Below are positions 10,561 to 23,435 of a DNA stretch of 64,000 nucleotides, in pieces; the first letter of the stretch is position 1, and each line of letters opens with the position of its first letter. This DNA comes from Cenococcum geophilum 1.58. Taxonomy: Eukaryota > Ascomycota > Dothideomycetes > Gloniales > Gloniaceae. Below the pieces are notes generated by a model that worked only from the letters and a program-made list of their open reading frames with translations, had not been told where the DNA came from and ran no database searches. Both the position numbers and the translations under genes were made by a program. Where the stretch lies: contig KV748211.1 in assembly GCA_001692895.1 (NCBI GenBank), positions 1,116,001 to 1,180,000 on the forward strand, read 5' to 3'.

Positions 10561-13500
10561 TACCTAAATTTATAAGTAAAATAGCAAGATTAATAGTTTA
10601 AAGCGCTAATAGATAGTGGAGTAATACAAAACCATATTTTATTAGTAGCAGTTAAAAGAATAGGGCTATCTTATAGACGGAAGGAGCAACCTTACCTATT
10701 AGTAATAATTTTAGGAGATCTAATAGCCTACGGAGGAGGTATTATTAACCTTAAAATAGGACCTATTTAGTTAACTATTAAAGGAAGATAAACTAAAGAT
10801 GTCTTTTAATATATTACTATTAGGGAATAATAAGGCAGTACTAGGAATGCCTTAGTTACAGGAATACAATCTAAAGATCGATTGGGTTATAGGTTAGGTT
10901 AATATTAGGGATACTTAACGCTATAAGATGCGATAATAAGCTAAGTTAGTATAGTACTAAGTAGGAGTAACCTATAAAGAAATAGAAAAAGGACTAAGTT
11001 ATGTACTAAAGAGATACTATAAGTATAGTAAGAAACTATAGTCACTAGAAAGTAAGAAGCTATTAGAGTATGCAGTATAGGATTATAAGATAGAATTGGA
11101 ACTAGGAATAAGTCTAAGGTTCTTTCTAATTTATAAGCTTACTGAAGAAGAAGGTAGAGTATTAAAGGAGTTTATTTAGGAAAACCTATAAAAGGGATAT
11201 ATTAGACTATTACAGTTATTAGTAGGTTATCCAGTACTATTCGTACTAAAGAAAAATGGTAAACTAAGGCTATGTATTAACTATAGATAGTTAAATAGCA
11301 TTACTAGGAAGGATAGGTATTCTTTACTCTTAATTAGCGAAATCTAAGACAGGATAGGTAACGCGTAAATCTTTATAAAGATAGATTTAAGATAGGCGTT
11401 CTATTAGATTAGAATTAAGGAAGGTAACAAATAAAAGGCAGCCTTTAGATTAAAGGAAGGACTATATAAACTATTAGTTATGCAATTTAGGCTTATAAAT
11501 ATACTAGCAACGTTTTAAAAGCGTATTAATAATGTATTAGGAGAATACTTAGATAAATTTGTTATGGTATACCTTAACGACATTATTATCTACTTAATAA
11601 GTAAGGAAGAGTACGGGGAATATGTTAAATAGGTCTTAAAGAGACTATAAGAAGAATAGATGCTAGTAGTAATTAAGAAATGCGAGTTCTTTACTAGGAA
11701 GACCGATTTTATTAGATTTATTATTAAACTAGGCCAACTTAGTATAGACCTAAAGAAGATTAAGGCTATAGTAAATTGGTAGGAACTAGAGAACATTATA
11801 TAGTTAAGATTATTTTTAGGGTTTTGCAATTACTATAAAAGGTTTATAGCGCAATGGTTAAAGGATATTAAGCCACTTATATAATTAACGAAGAAAGAAG
11901 AACTATAGGCATAGGGAGAGAAGTAAAGGGAACTCTTTAAAAAAGTTAAAGAGTTATTTACCTAGGAGCTAGTTCTTAAAATTTATTAACTAGGACTAGA
12001 AACAGTTATAGAAACGGATGCATTAGACTATATACTAGAGGCGTGCTTTATATAAAAACATTAAAATAAATAGCACCTAGTAGTATACTATAGTCGGAAG
12101 ATAACACTATTAGAGTTAAACTATAACATCTATAATAAGGAGTTATTAGGTATAGTTATAGTACTAAAGAAATAGAGAGCATTCTTATAAGGTATAAAGA
12201 AACTATTTATAGTTAAAACGGATTATAAAAACCTAATAGGATTCCTAATAATAAAGGAACTTAACTAAAGATAGGTTAAATAGGTAGAGATGCTTATAGA
12301 ATACCATTTTAAGATTTAGTATATTAAGGGTACGGATAATACGTAAGCAGACACTTTAAGTTAAAAAGCTAAACTATAAAACGATAAAAAGCTATTAGGG
12401 GCTTTACTGCGAAAAGATATAGACAGATTAATTAGGTATAATTATCTAAAAATTATAGTAACTTAAGAGAAACTAGAAAAAGTTTATAAGTTATTAGAAA
12501 GCTTTTAGGTATAAAGAATTCCAAAAGTATAGCTAGAAGATCTATAAACGAATATATATAAAAATTAAGAAGTAAAGTATATCCTAAAAAGCATAGCAGA
12601 ATAATTTGTAGAAGAATTCTATAAAGGATTAACTTAAGGACATAATGGAGCTATAGGCTTAGTGTTAAGAATCTAAGAGGAGTATATTATTAATAGAATT
12701 TAAAGCTTAGCGTGAAAGATTACTAAAGAATATCTAGATTGCTAGAGGAATAAACTAATAAGGTATAAGCCGTATAGAGGGCTATAATCTGCTAAAATAC
12801 TAGAAAGACTATAGGAAGTTATATTATAGGACTTTATTATTAAGTTATTAAAGTTAAGAGACCTTATTACCGGATAAGATTATAATATAATCTTAGTAAT
12901 AGTAGACAAGCTTATAAAGTGGGGATACTTTATAGCATATACAGAAGAAATATTAGTAGAAGACGTCGCTAGAATCTATATTAAGGAAGTATTTATAAGA
13001 TATAAAGTACTAAGTAAGATTATATTAGATAGAGATCTAAGATTTATAGCAGCATTTTAAAAGGTATTCTTAGCGGAATAAGAAGTTAGAGTAGTAACTT
13101 TTACTATATATTATCCGCAAACGGATAGATAAATAAAAAGATTAAACTAGATACTAAAACAGTATCTAAGATATTATATTAATTACGCATAGAATAATTG
13201 GGTATTACTATTACTAGTTATATAATTCGCATATAATATAATACTTTAAGAAGGAATAGGTATATTACTATTTAAGGCAAACTATAGATATAAGCTAAGA
13301 ATATTGTTATTATTATAATAAGTAAAGAAAACAAGTAATATAGCTAAAGAAAGAATAAAGACGTTAATAAATCTTTATATAGACCTTATGGAATTAATAA
13401 AGGGAGTATAAAAAAGAATAAAAAAGTACTATAATACTAAGAGATCTAAGGGACCAGATCTTAAGGAGGGAGATAAAGTATGGCTACTATATAAAAATTT

Positions 13501-13925
13501 CAAAAGCTAACAATTAAGTAAAAAGTTAGATTACGTTAAACTAGGACCTTTTAAAATTAAGTAAAGGATTTTACTAGTTACGTTTAAGTTAAACCTACTA
13601 GCTAAAATAAAGATCTACCCTATATAGTATATTGCGATACTAGAGCTAGTATACGGGAATATTAAGCCACTAGTTTACGAAGTAGACATATATAGAGGGC
13701 AAGAGGAAGATAAATAGTAAGTTTTAAAGATCGTTAGCTATAAAGATATTAACGATAAAATATAGTATAAAGTAAAGTAGATAGGCTATAATAAGACTAC
13801 CTAGGAACTACTAGAGAATTTAAAGAATATTATAGGAAAGGTATAGGAGTATTAGAAGAAATTAGGTTAGGTAGTATTAATAAAAAAGGATTATAAAAAA
13901 ATAAGTTACCTAAGGGGGACCTAAG
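10561..13925 (+). pseudogene. pol: Gypsy-A pol (PR-RT-RH-IN-chromodomain), RIP-degraded
   Basis: This is a Ty3/gypsy polyprotein in the order protease, reverse transcriptase, RNase H, integrase, chromodomain. Seen directly: protease-like DCGVIQNHILL near 10,610; RT blocks VLFVLKKNGKLRLCINYR near 11,230 and VMVYLNDIIIYL at about 11,563-11,595, where the usual YLDD/YVDD has become YLND; integrase IILDRDLRFIAAF and YYPQTDR near 13,020-13,125; chromodomain IVSYKDINDKIxYKVKxIGY near 13,730. Stops occur every 10-20 codons at expected Gln/Trp/Arg positions. The C-terminal chromodomain places it in the chromoviruses. No LTRs were found on either side. Confidence 0.88.
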
Positions 13926-13959
13926 AAGAGTAGTTGCTAAACTACTTAGATCTGTTTCC

Positions 13960-14770
13960 TTTTTGGCTAAAAGAGAATCCGTTCTTTTATTACTAAGTTC
14001 CTATAAACCCTATTCTATAAGTTTTTACTCCTTAAAATGGACCTTCTTACGCACCTTTTTAAGACGAATTAACTAAGCAGACGCTATAAGACGAGACTTA
14101 AGGGCCTATTACTAAGCATTAGTAGCCTCTTATTCTGCGTTATAGGAACGGCGTAACTCCGCTAGAGTAATAGATAGTTTATTATCTAGCCGTATAGTAG
14201 TAGATTAAATATAAAACCCTAAGACAAATTAATTAGGGAACTAGATAACTATTAAGAGTAATAGGTTATATATATTTAGTATTAGAGATAGAGTAAACAT
14301 TACAGGACAAATAAATATTCGCTTTAGTGCACTTTAAATAAGAGGACGGTTATTACGAAGATAGACTCGCTAACGTAATATAAACTAACCCCTTTTTTAA
14401 ATAACGAGAATATGGAGACGGTATAATCTTACTAAGAGATAATATCGCAATAATAGTGCGAGCACGACGAGCAGTTAAGGAAGAAGAAATTGCTTTAGGT
14501 ATAATAAGTAAAGATATTAACTAAATTAATTAGATGGATATTATACCTCTAATAAATAACTTAAAGATATTAGGAATCTTTAAAGATAAAGATAAAGAGG
14601 AGGGAGATAGTGTTACGGACGCTTTAAGTACAATATTATAACTACTAGGAGAGGAGTTAGAAGAAGCTAATTAGTTAATTTAGGCATAGTCTAGGATAGA
14701 GCCGATAGAGCTATATAATAAGGAATAGTAACTAAGGTTATATAACGTAATTTATATAATTTATATAATC
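13960..14770 (+). pseudogene. Extra ORF downstream of Gypsy-A pol
   Basis: After the pol end and a GGGGGAC run, one plus-strand frame again reads protein-like for about 260 codons with RIP stops. Examples are FALVHFKxEDGYYEDRLANV, YGDGIILLRDNIAIIVRARR and VKEEEIALGIISKDIN (14,310-14,530), then LLGEELEEANxLI near 14,640. I do not recognise a domain. Position and orientation suggest an accessory ORF of Gypsy-A. It could instead be a flanking gene. Confidence 0.5.
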
Positions 14771-15896
14771 TGCGTAATCTATAATAGAGTAAATAGAGTA
14801 TACGTATATTACGTATAAGAAGGATTTTATAGGAGTACGGTTGTGTATTTAAGGACCCTTAATCCCTACCTAGATAGTTCCTTCTTTATAGTAATTCTCA
14901 GAATATAATTAGAGTTAATCTATTAGGCAACTACTCCACTAGTTGTTATTACGTTATTAACTTTAATTTGTATTACCTATACACTTAGCCTAATAAAGAG
15001 CCTATCGTAGTTCCTGCTATAAGGTTCCGTTACAACTAAGAAATTCCCCCTACGATATCTCCGCTCCCCTATTATACTATTAATAACTACTAACTATTCC
15101 TTACATATCTATAAGACGATATAGTATTTTAGCGCGTAGCATTTTATAAAGTGTAGAACCTCTAAAATTACTAAGCCTTACCTCTAGCCTAGGACCTCTT
15201 AGAGTTTAAGGGTGTTCCCTATTAGAGCTATAGCTCTCCACCTAGTATATCCTAGGCATCCCTATTCTAAAACTCCTCCTATTTACTACTCCCTTCTTTT
15301 TACTCTCTATCCCTAAGCTTACTTTACGCTATATTTAAATATAAAGTATTTCTGCTAACTATTAAGTTAAAATAGCTACCTTTCTACCTCTTTTATAATA
15401 TCCCTAGACTAAGTTTCTAAGCCGCTATCTTCTAAAGATCCCCTAGGTTTTAGGCGTGGATATAGGAGAAATATTTTTAGTGCTGTTAGTGCATTTAGGG
15501 TTAATTCTATATCCTAAAGATGTAATTATTTTTAAGGGACCTTGAATTTTACTACTAGTATTATTATGGCGAGAAGAAATTATCTAAGAGTTATAAAATC
15601 TATAATAACACCTTTAAAACTTAAAAACCTTTAAATAACTCTAAATTATTATAGGCGGCACTTAGAGTTGCTATAAGGGCATTTTTAAGCAGTTGTATTA
15701 TCGCAGAGCTACTTATCCCTAAGCGATTTTAAGGCGATTAAAGTTTTAGATCTTAGGATTTTAAAAAACTACTTAGTCTAAAGGTCGATACCTAGGAGCG
15801 TCCGAAGCCTTAAGGGTCCCTACTATATATCTTAAGTCGCGCATATCTCTATTCCTAGAAACGTGCCTATATAATAGTTCCCTAACTCTATTCTAG
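14771..15896 (+). other. Unidentified, possibly coding remnant cut by Gypsy-B
   Basis: If RIP stops are read through, a plus frame stays open for several hundred codons with plausible segments such as EIPPTISPLPYYTINNY, YSSPPSISQASLF and RVAIRAFLSSCIIAELLIP. A second frame is also fairly open, so composition may explain part of this. It ends abruptly at the 5' LTR of Gypsy-B. No homology is recognised. It is either the tail of Gypsy-A or a decayed host gene. Confidence 0.3.
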
Positions 15897-16120
15897 TGTA
15901 ACGGGACTAGCCTAGTTATAGTAGGAATATCTTGGTAAAACACTTAATAGATAAATTCCGACGCTTTGACCAAATTCTGCTAAATTTTATTAGCTTAATT
16001 AACTTCTGCCAAATTCTACTAGATTAATTAAATTCTACTAAAGTTTGTTAAAGACTGTGTATATATATATGCACGTATTGACCACTAAGCCCCTAACTAT
16101 TTAATTATATAATTCTCTTA
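15897..16120 (+). repeat. Gypsy-B 5' LTR
   Basis: Begins TGTAACGGGACTAGCC and is shared almost throughout with 35,439-35,661, ending ATATAATTCTCTTA. Differences between the two copies are nearly all C/T or G/A. The begin base is taken from TG; the end is where similarity stops. Confidence 0.88.
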
Positions 16121-16199
16121 TTATTCCCTTCTCTTCTTTATATAACGTCTTATTCTTAGTAAGAGCTATATACCCTTAGATTTAGATAGAATTTATATT

Positions 16200-17560
16200 A
16201 TTTCTTTAAATCTTCCCTAAAGTCTTTCCGCGCCCCTTATATTATATTACGTTAATACTAATACCCTTAAAATAGCAAATAAACTTAAATCCGCTACAAT
16301 AACTATTATAACCCTAGTTAGGGAATAAATAACTATAATATAACAGTCCTTTATAGATGCCTTGGCCTAGTAACAAACTATACTAAAAACTTAGTATTAA
16401 TAATTAATTAAAGTAATACGCAAAGAACTCTATAACGCTAAAGTACTTATATTAGAGACCCTAACAGCAACACCTATAAATAAAATTAAAATAACTATAT
16501 ATAAACCTAACCTATTAAATACAAACCCTAAACTAGTAATAATAGCTTAACCTATACCTATAATAAACCTAGTACCTACTACAAAATCTAAAAAGCCCCC
16601 TAACTCTTTAATGTTTAATAGAAATTAAAATAACCTATATCTCTTTATAACTAAGCTTCGTCTTAAACTTTTAATAAACTATAACTAATACCCTACTAAA
16701 GCTAGCAAAATTAGCTATAGAATATCTTATTTAAGTAAAAATACTGTATAAACTATAGACCTATTCTTCCATAACAGCACCTTTATTAATTTTAAAATCT
16801 TTATCTCTCTACTAAAACAAATATATAATAACGCTAGCCGCAAATATACAGCTATTATTAAACTTAAAAACCTATAATAACGGAACTAAGACTTTACCAG
16901 CTTTTTTTCGGAATTTTAAGCCTTATTAGTAAACTAGATTGGAATAAAGCCGCTAGAGTTACTGCCCTCCATTAAGCTATTTTGGATAAAATTAGAGTAT
17001 AGTTAGTAGGCAAAGAACTACTAAAGGACTTACCTAAATTTACTATAATATATTAATAAATTAATAAGGACCTTTAATATAATAAATAGACTTATTCCCT
17101 AAAGCTAACTATACCTTATATTTAAAATTTTACGAAACTAATATATACCTTAAAGCGCGATCCGTCGCTAAGACCTAAAAGCCCTATATATAACCCTATA
17201 GACCTTAATACTACCTAATTCTATACACCCTTAGAAACTAATAAATAAAGAATATAAGCCGCAAATAAAGAATGCTTTAGATATGGTAAAAAGGGATATA
17301 TTTAAAGAAATTATTAAACGTACCTTTTTAAAAAGGTCCGCCGTAGCTCCTCTTAGTCCTTAAGTCATACTTATTTTATAAATTATACTTAGTTATTATA
17401 AAGTATCTCGCCTTTAGTTAACTTAGAAAACGAATTATTCTAGGGCTAAGTTGCGCCTTAAGATAAGAAGTAGAAGAGTATAAGTATTTAAGCTCTTCTA
17501 GCGCTAATATATAATATAACTCCCTTAATATACTTAGCAAAATTTAAATACTTAAAAAAT
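16200..17560 (+). pseudogene. gag: Gypsy-B gag remnant
   Basis: Plus-strand gag frame with a CCHC zinc knuckle near 17,272-17,320: CFRYGKKGYI-stop-RNY, where the second and third metal ligands (Cys, His) have become Tyr and Tyr by RIP. The knuckle normally binds packaged RNA. Upstream frames are heavily interrupted and only weakly recognisable. Confidence 0.65.
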
Positions 17561-18765
17561 AGAAAGAAGTATAAATTCTTATAGATAGCGGAGCTACTAG
17601 TATAGGCTTTATTAATATAAACTATATAAAAACTTAACGCTTAAATTTAAAGAAACTTAATAAGCTCTAAGGCCTATAAGGCTTTAATAGCAAGCCTTTA
17701 ATATATAGCGAACTAACGCACTATGCTTTTATAAAGATATAAATAGGCAAATACCTTAAATATATTTCCCTATTTATAACACCCTTAAAGTATTATAAAA
17801 TAATACTTAGATATAGATAGCTAAAACAACATAACCCTTAAATTAGCTAGGTTAAAGAAATACTAAAATTCCGTATAACCTACTGCTAAAGTTATTACTT
17901 AAAATACTACTTGCCCTATAAACACGTATACGACTATTTAAATTTAATATAATATAAATTGCCCTTACTATAAACCTTAAACTAATATAATAAAGTTATA
18001 ACTGCTAATTACGATAAAGAATGTAAAGACGATATATTAAAACCCCTTAAATTTTATATAGTATAAGCCGTACCCTTTTATTTATTAGTAAGAAAATAAA
18101 ACTATAAGATCTTTACTATAATACTAGAAGATATTAAAAAGGCGTTGGAACTAAAGCAATATATTAACCCCCAACCTCTTATACCTAAAGAATATTATAA
18201 TCTAATTAATATATTTAAGAAATAATTCGTAAACTAACTACCCCTATATTAAAATAAGTATAATTTTAAGATAGAACTTAAACCTAGTATAACGCTAAAG
18301 TTTAGCCCATTATACGGTATGTTATAAGAAGAGCTACTTATAATATAATAATACCTTAAAAAGCACCTAGAGAAAGAATTTATTCGCCCTGGTTAATTAC
18401 TATTTATTTTACCTATACTATTTATTAAGAAACCTAAAGAAGGCTTAAGGTTCTATATTAATTATTAAGCCCTAAATACAATTACGATTTAAAACTAATA
18501 TCCGATTTCTTTACTTTAAGAAACGCTTAACTATTTAGCGAAAGTATAATACTTTATAAAGCTTAACGTAGTTACTACCTTTAATTAAATCCGTGTTTAT
18601 AAAGGAGATAAAAAGTATATAGCTTTCTATACGTGATAGGGACTTTTTAAATATCTAGTAATACTATTTAGTATAAAAAACGGTCCTAGTACGTTTTAAT
18701 AATATATTAATAATACGCTTCACGAATTCCTTAATATGTTTATTACCGCGTATATTAATAATATC
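17561..18765 (+). pseudogene. pol: Gypsy-B protease and N-terminal RT
   Basis: Protease active-site block ILIDSGATSIGFIN lies near 17,577, with the D-S/T-G triad still intact. RT blocks follow: KKPKEGLRFYINY near 18,430, IAFYTxxGLFKYLVILF near 18,620, and FLNMFITAYINNI ending at 18,765. The last corresponds to the catalytic YxDD region with Asp changed to Asn. The frame stops exactly at the Copia-A target site ATATC and resumes at 25,446. Confidence 0.85.
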
Positions 18766-19036
18766 TGTTCGTACTAACTTAATAGTATAAGTGAGTTATA
18801 CCCCGGGGCACGAAATACGTATAGTATTGTATACTCTTTAGGATAGTGGTAACTGTTAATTATATAAAGCAGACTACGTGGTCTATATACTAATGCGCCT
18901 CCCCCTTAATTAGTTAGTGCTTTATAAGTGCACTAGACGCGTAAGTAAGTAGTCGGTGCACTAAACGCGTAAATGCGTACCTAGTGTACCGAACGCGTAA
19001 GCACGCAGTTAGTATAATAGGTGCTGTAATTATACA
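18766..19036 (-). repeat. Copia-A left LTR (3' LTR of the minus-strand element)
   Basis: 271 bp, equal in length to 25,175-25,445. It contains three copies of a motif around ACGCGTAAGCACG, a short tandem array that is reduced in the 218-bp LTRs of Copia-B. Confidence 0.92.
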
Positions 19037-21122
19037 CTAGCGGTACTTAAAAAATGAAACCACCTATATACAGCCTCCGTAATTGCTTTAATAAAACCAT
19101 AAAATATAAAGGAAAATATATAGGAAATCTCCCCCAAGGTGCCGTCTAGGCTACCTTCTAAATTATACTTCAAGCTAGTCGTAAGTCCTACTTACGGTCC
19201 GTAAAATAAACCATACGGTCTTTCGACGGGTAGTAGACAAGCCATAAGTTAGATCTTAAGGGCCGCTAAGACGCTAGTGCTAAGCAAGCTAATGGCGATT
19301 TTCCATCCCGGGGATAGAAAATCGTAATTAGTTAATTTAACTACCGTGGCAGAATAATAGGCCGTATAAGCCGTACGGCCTTTTAACGGGCCGTAGAGGT
19401 ACCGTAGGTGCTCCGTTAGTCTTATTTTACCTATTCCATAACTTCTAGGTTAAGCTTATTTGTGTTAATTAGGGTTTTAAGGGCTTAATACGGCTTTACC
19501 TTAGTTATGGCGTCTACTAGGTTATTTCCGCCGCTAATCTATTTAACCTCTGTAATCTCGCGTTGTTTATAGGCCTAACGTAAGCACATTAGGTTAACCA
19601 TAAGCCTCTTCTCTTATATTATACCTAGTTTAACTAGGCAGTTATAGAGGGACTTTAAATCGGTGTATAAAACTAGGGGTAACTGCTCTAGTTGTAGAAT
19701 CTTCTGGACCGTTAATTTAATTGCGGCTACTATATTAAATCCATAAGCTAGTGTATATAGTTTAGAAGCTAGTACACTGCGGGTTACTTATTTATATTTA
19801 ATTAAAGACTAGTATAGGATATTTGCGTCCTAATTACGGTCTATAAGTACAAGTATAAAGCCGATTTGTAATAATAGGTCCCTATTATTAGCAAAGGAGG
19901 CATCCGTAAATGCTAGTAAGCTAAGGGAACTTAGGTCCAGTGGTATAAAAGTAAGTCCCCTTACTGCATTATCAATTTGCCACTAAATGCGCTTATTAAG
20001 CTGCTTAATATTTTCTTTTTATGGATTTACTGCCTAGGTCGCAAAGGATAAGTTATAGGCAGATTTAGGTTAACAGACTATAGCAATATAGGCGCCTCTT
20101 ACACGCTATGCAGCGTATTAGTCCTTTATATTTACGGTCTTATAGGTCTTTCCGTAGGAACTAGTAAGGTCCGTAGGCTTTACTATAATAGGCTTTAGGT
20201 TTTAAGTTTGGCGTTCCTAAGTTAGCTTAATTAGGTTACCCTTTTATGTAATTAAGCCTCCGTTAAACTTAATTAGAGTTTACTTAGTTAACTACTCTCG
20301 CGGCTTTACTAAGAACTTTGCCTTTTATAGTTTAGTTTCTTTAGCGTCCGCAAAGGTTTAGTCTGCTAAGAAGAGGGTATTATTAGTTTAGAGTCTAATA
20401 ATACTAAGGCCGTTTAATTAGGTGTATAGAAGGCAGGGGTTGTAGGTTAACTATTCTGTTTTAACTTTACTAACGTGGTGCTGGTAATATATCTTAAACC
20501 AATGGTTTCTAGCTTTCGGTACTCTGTAGAGAGGTTTTATAACCCATAAAATTATTCCCAGTTATAGGTTAAGCTTATAAGGTAGTCGTATAAAGATATC
20601 CCTACTTAGGTAGATATTAGACTATATATAGGCTTATAAGATATCCCATAAGTATAGGGCTACGGGCTTAGTTTGCTATAGTCTAGGCGTAAGCGCAAGT
20701 ATAATCCGTTAACTAACTCGTTAAATTATAAGCAATTGCATAAAGACTAGGTTCTTTCCCTAGTCGTTATAAGCTTATACGATAAGCCTTAATTTCTTAA
20801 AGGCTTTATTAGTACTAGGGTGCTTAATCTTGTTAATAAAGCGTAAGTTAAATATACAGACGCCTTGCGGAATGTCTCTCTCTATTATAACCGCAAAGGC
20901 GCCCTTTTTAAGTAGTCCGTTAATCTCTTTACGTCGTAAGTCCGTAAAAGGGGTTTCCTATACTAGAACTAATATATCTATAGGCGGAGATTGCCTTACG
21001 GATATACCTACAAAGGTTAAGTAATTCTCCATTATAGGGTTCTTATGGAGGCGTCCTCGGCTACACTTTATAGCAGGTTTAATAGGTTTAGTAGGTTTCT
21101 AGAGGACCTCTAGGGTAGGCAA

Positions 21123-21203
21123 GGGTGCTTTTAGTTTATCTAATTCGGCGGGTGCTTCTAGTTTATCTAATTTGGTAGGTGCTTCTGGTTCGTCTAGCTT
21201 AAC
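21123..21203 (-). repeat. In-frame 27-bp repeat in Copia-A pol, three units
   Basis: Three 27-bp units start at 21,123, 21,150 and 21,177. On the coding strand they encode nine-residue units of the type AELDKLKAP and KLDEPEAPT. They lie between integrase and RT, a region of copia polyproteins that is normally variable linker. The orthologous stretch of Copia-B has five units. Confidence 0.85.
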
Positions 21204-23201
21204 ATTATAGGTGTTTTTAGGCCGAAAGTAGGGTTTTACGGACGTGCTTCTAAAGCTAGTTGGCCCGCTAGGAAGCTATATACAGCATATCTCGTTTTTT
21301 ACGGCCAGTAGACAATAGGGTCCATTCTAGCTGCCGCTTTTACGCTATATAAGGACTTTAGAGTTAAGCGGGAGGTTGTATACTAAGGTTATATTAGGTC
21401 CGTTACAGTAGTATAGGGCGTTATTAACAGTTTATTTGGCCTGTAATTTAACTATTTCAGCTATTGCCTTCCGTATTATAGCTGCTCGTTTTATAATAGA
21501 CGGGGTAGGAGGGGCCTAGGTTACTTATCCTTAGGTAGGCTCTATAAACTAAAAGGGTGGGTACTAGTCTGTCAGGGCCAGCGGTGTTGCTAATAGCTTT
21601 TACGGCCATCTATAAAGCTAGTTCCTTTTAAATGTCCTTATACTTATCTATAATAATCTAATAGGCTCTCCGTAGAGCTAGGTAAGCTCGCTTAATAAGC
21701 CTAATAGACTAATACACCTTAACTAGAACAGCTTTTGTTAGTGTGGCTATAGCCGTAATATACTACTAGAATTCCTTACTAATAAAGTTCCTACTAGCGT
21801 TATAGGTAATATACTTAGGAGGTCCAACGTATGTGTTAATCTAGCAGGTCCGTAAAATGTCCTAAGTATATTTTATGGATATATTTTGCAACTAACGGGC
21901 GGCTTAATAGCGGGTTACCTTATTAATTATATATAATACTGGGCTGCCGTTAATATATATAATATCTACGTACACTAAGTGGTTAAAATTAAGATCTTTA
22001 TAAAGAGTAAACTTAAATCGGCCTAGGGAACGTCCGTATTTCTAGTAAAAGAAGCAATATTTAGTTAGGTGGTTAACTGCCTTTTTATTAACGTCGTCAT
22101 GTCCAGAGCGTTTAAGGACTCTATACAGCTTTTCGGCTAACGGGTGGCCGAAACGGTAGTATAGGTAGTGGATTTCCGTACTAGTAAGGTAGCACGGGTT
22201 ATAGTTAAAAGATTCCTAAATGTAGGTCTGTAAAGTCTCTCTCTATATAAGAAACGGGTGTCTAAATTATTATATAATTAGTAAAGTAATATACTTACTT
22301 CCTAGGGTAGTTATAGGGCTAATTAGAGTGTCCGTAACATTATTATAGTATACCTATAACCTATCTATATCTGTAAGACAGAGTAGGAAGGGGTATCCAC
22401 TTTTACTATGTGGAAGTTAACTAGGCTAATTGGAGTCTTAACTTTAACTAATCTAATTAATATAGTTAAGCCGATGCCGAATTAGACGTTTACGGCCCCA
22501 GTTTGCGTAATATTAATGTCCATATTATTATTTATAGTAGTCCTATATGCGAGGTATTGTCCGTAACCTGTAGTAGACTTCTTAGAGGCACCTATATCAA
22601 TTATAACGCCATAGAATTCTTTAGGGGTGTAGCGTTCTATGGTAATATATACAAATAGGTCCTATTTATGGTCCGTAACGTCCATAACGGGTCTAATAGG
22701 TGTGCTTACGGGCCAGTTTTTAGGTGCAATTAAGTATGTAAAGGAGCGGTCAGCTAATACGGTCGTAATATTAAAGGCTTAGCTGTCTATAAAAGGTCTA
22801 AAAGTAGTTAAGAACGTTTCTAAGGTCTCCTATTCCTAAGTATTTGAGTTAAAGTTAATTATAAGGGCTTCCATTAACTCGTTAAGAGACTCTTCTACTT
22901 CCTCTCCTTTATAGTCTAAGATAAACTAGTTAATCCGTCTATTAAATCTCTTCTTAGACTTATCGCGTTCTTCCTAGGTATACCTTATAGACTAATATCC
23001 TTCCTTGCCGCATATAAAGCACTTCTAGCTGGTCCGTCTATAAGGGTATACTTTTATACAGGAGTTATAGGTGGGGTTACAGGTGGGGCCTGGTCGATGC
23101 GGGTGCTGCTAGTAGTAGCGGCGGTCCATAAAGTAGGCATCTAAGTTAGTTTACGGATTTTGTAGGTCCGTAATAAAGGCTTAAGTACTACCTAGCGGGT
23201 T

Positions 23202-23435
23202 TGTAAGCTTTGCAGTGTGTGGGAATTAAACGAGCAACTTGATTGTAAATCTATGGAAATCAGGTGAACTATATACACAAATGTAGAGTCTTGACCGTAG
23301 GGTCTATGACTTGATCTATGACTTATTTGAGCCATATACGAGGTATGCGAGATATACGAGGGTAGTGCCAATGCTGTCTTGGAGCCTTCCAGGCTACAGC
23401 CTTGTGTCTCGGCACAGCACCGGTAGTCGGTTACA
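23202..23435. mobile_element. Solo LTR inserted in Copia-A gag
   Basis: A 234-bp sequence starts TGTAAGC and ends GGTTACA, flanked on both sides by GGGTT (23,197-23,201 and 23,436-23,440). Alignment to the corresponding part of Copia-B (54,530-54,600) shows the sequence is absent there and the flanks are continuous. Base composition is balanced and CpA is retained, unlike its surroundings. It fits a solo LTR left by LTR-LTR recombination of an unidentified retrotransposon; orientation is unknown. Confidence 0.85.

Noticed and set aside
11590-11829. Minus-strand 79-codon open frame
   Set aside because: It is antisense to the Gypsy-A RT block containing YLND.
20830-21024. Open plus-strand frame of 64 codons, with a close copy at 52,103-52,345
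   Set aside because: It is the reverse-strand shadow of the Copia RT region; conservation between Copia-A and Copia-B reflects the real minus-strand gene.
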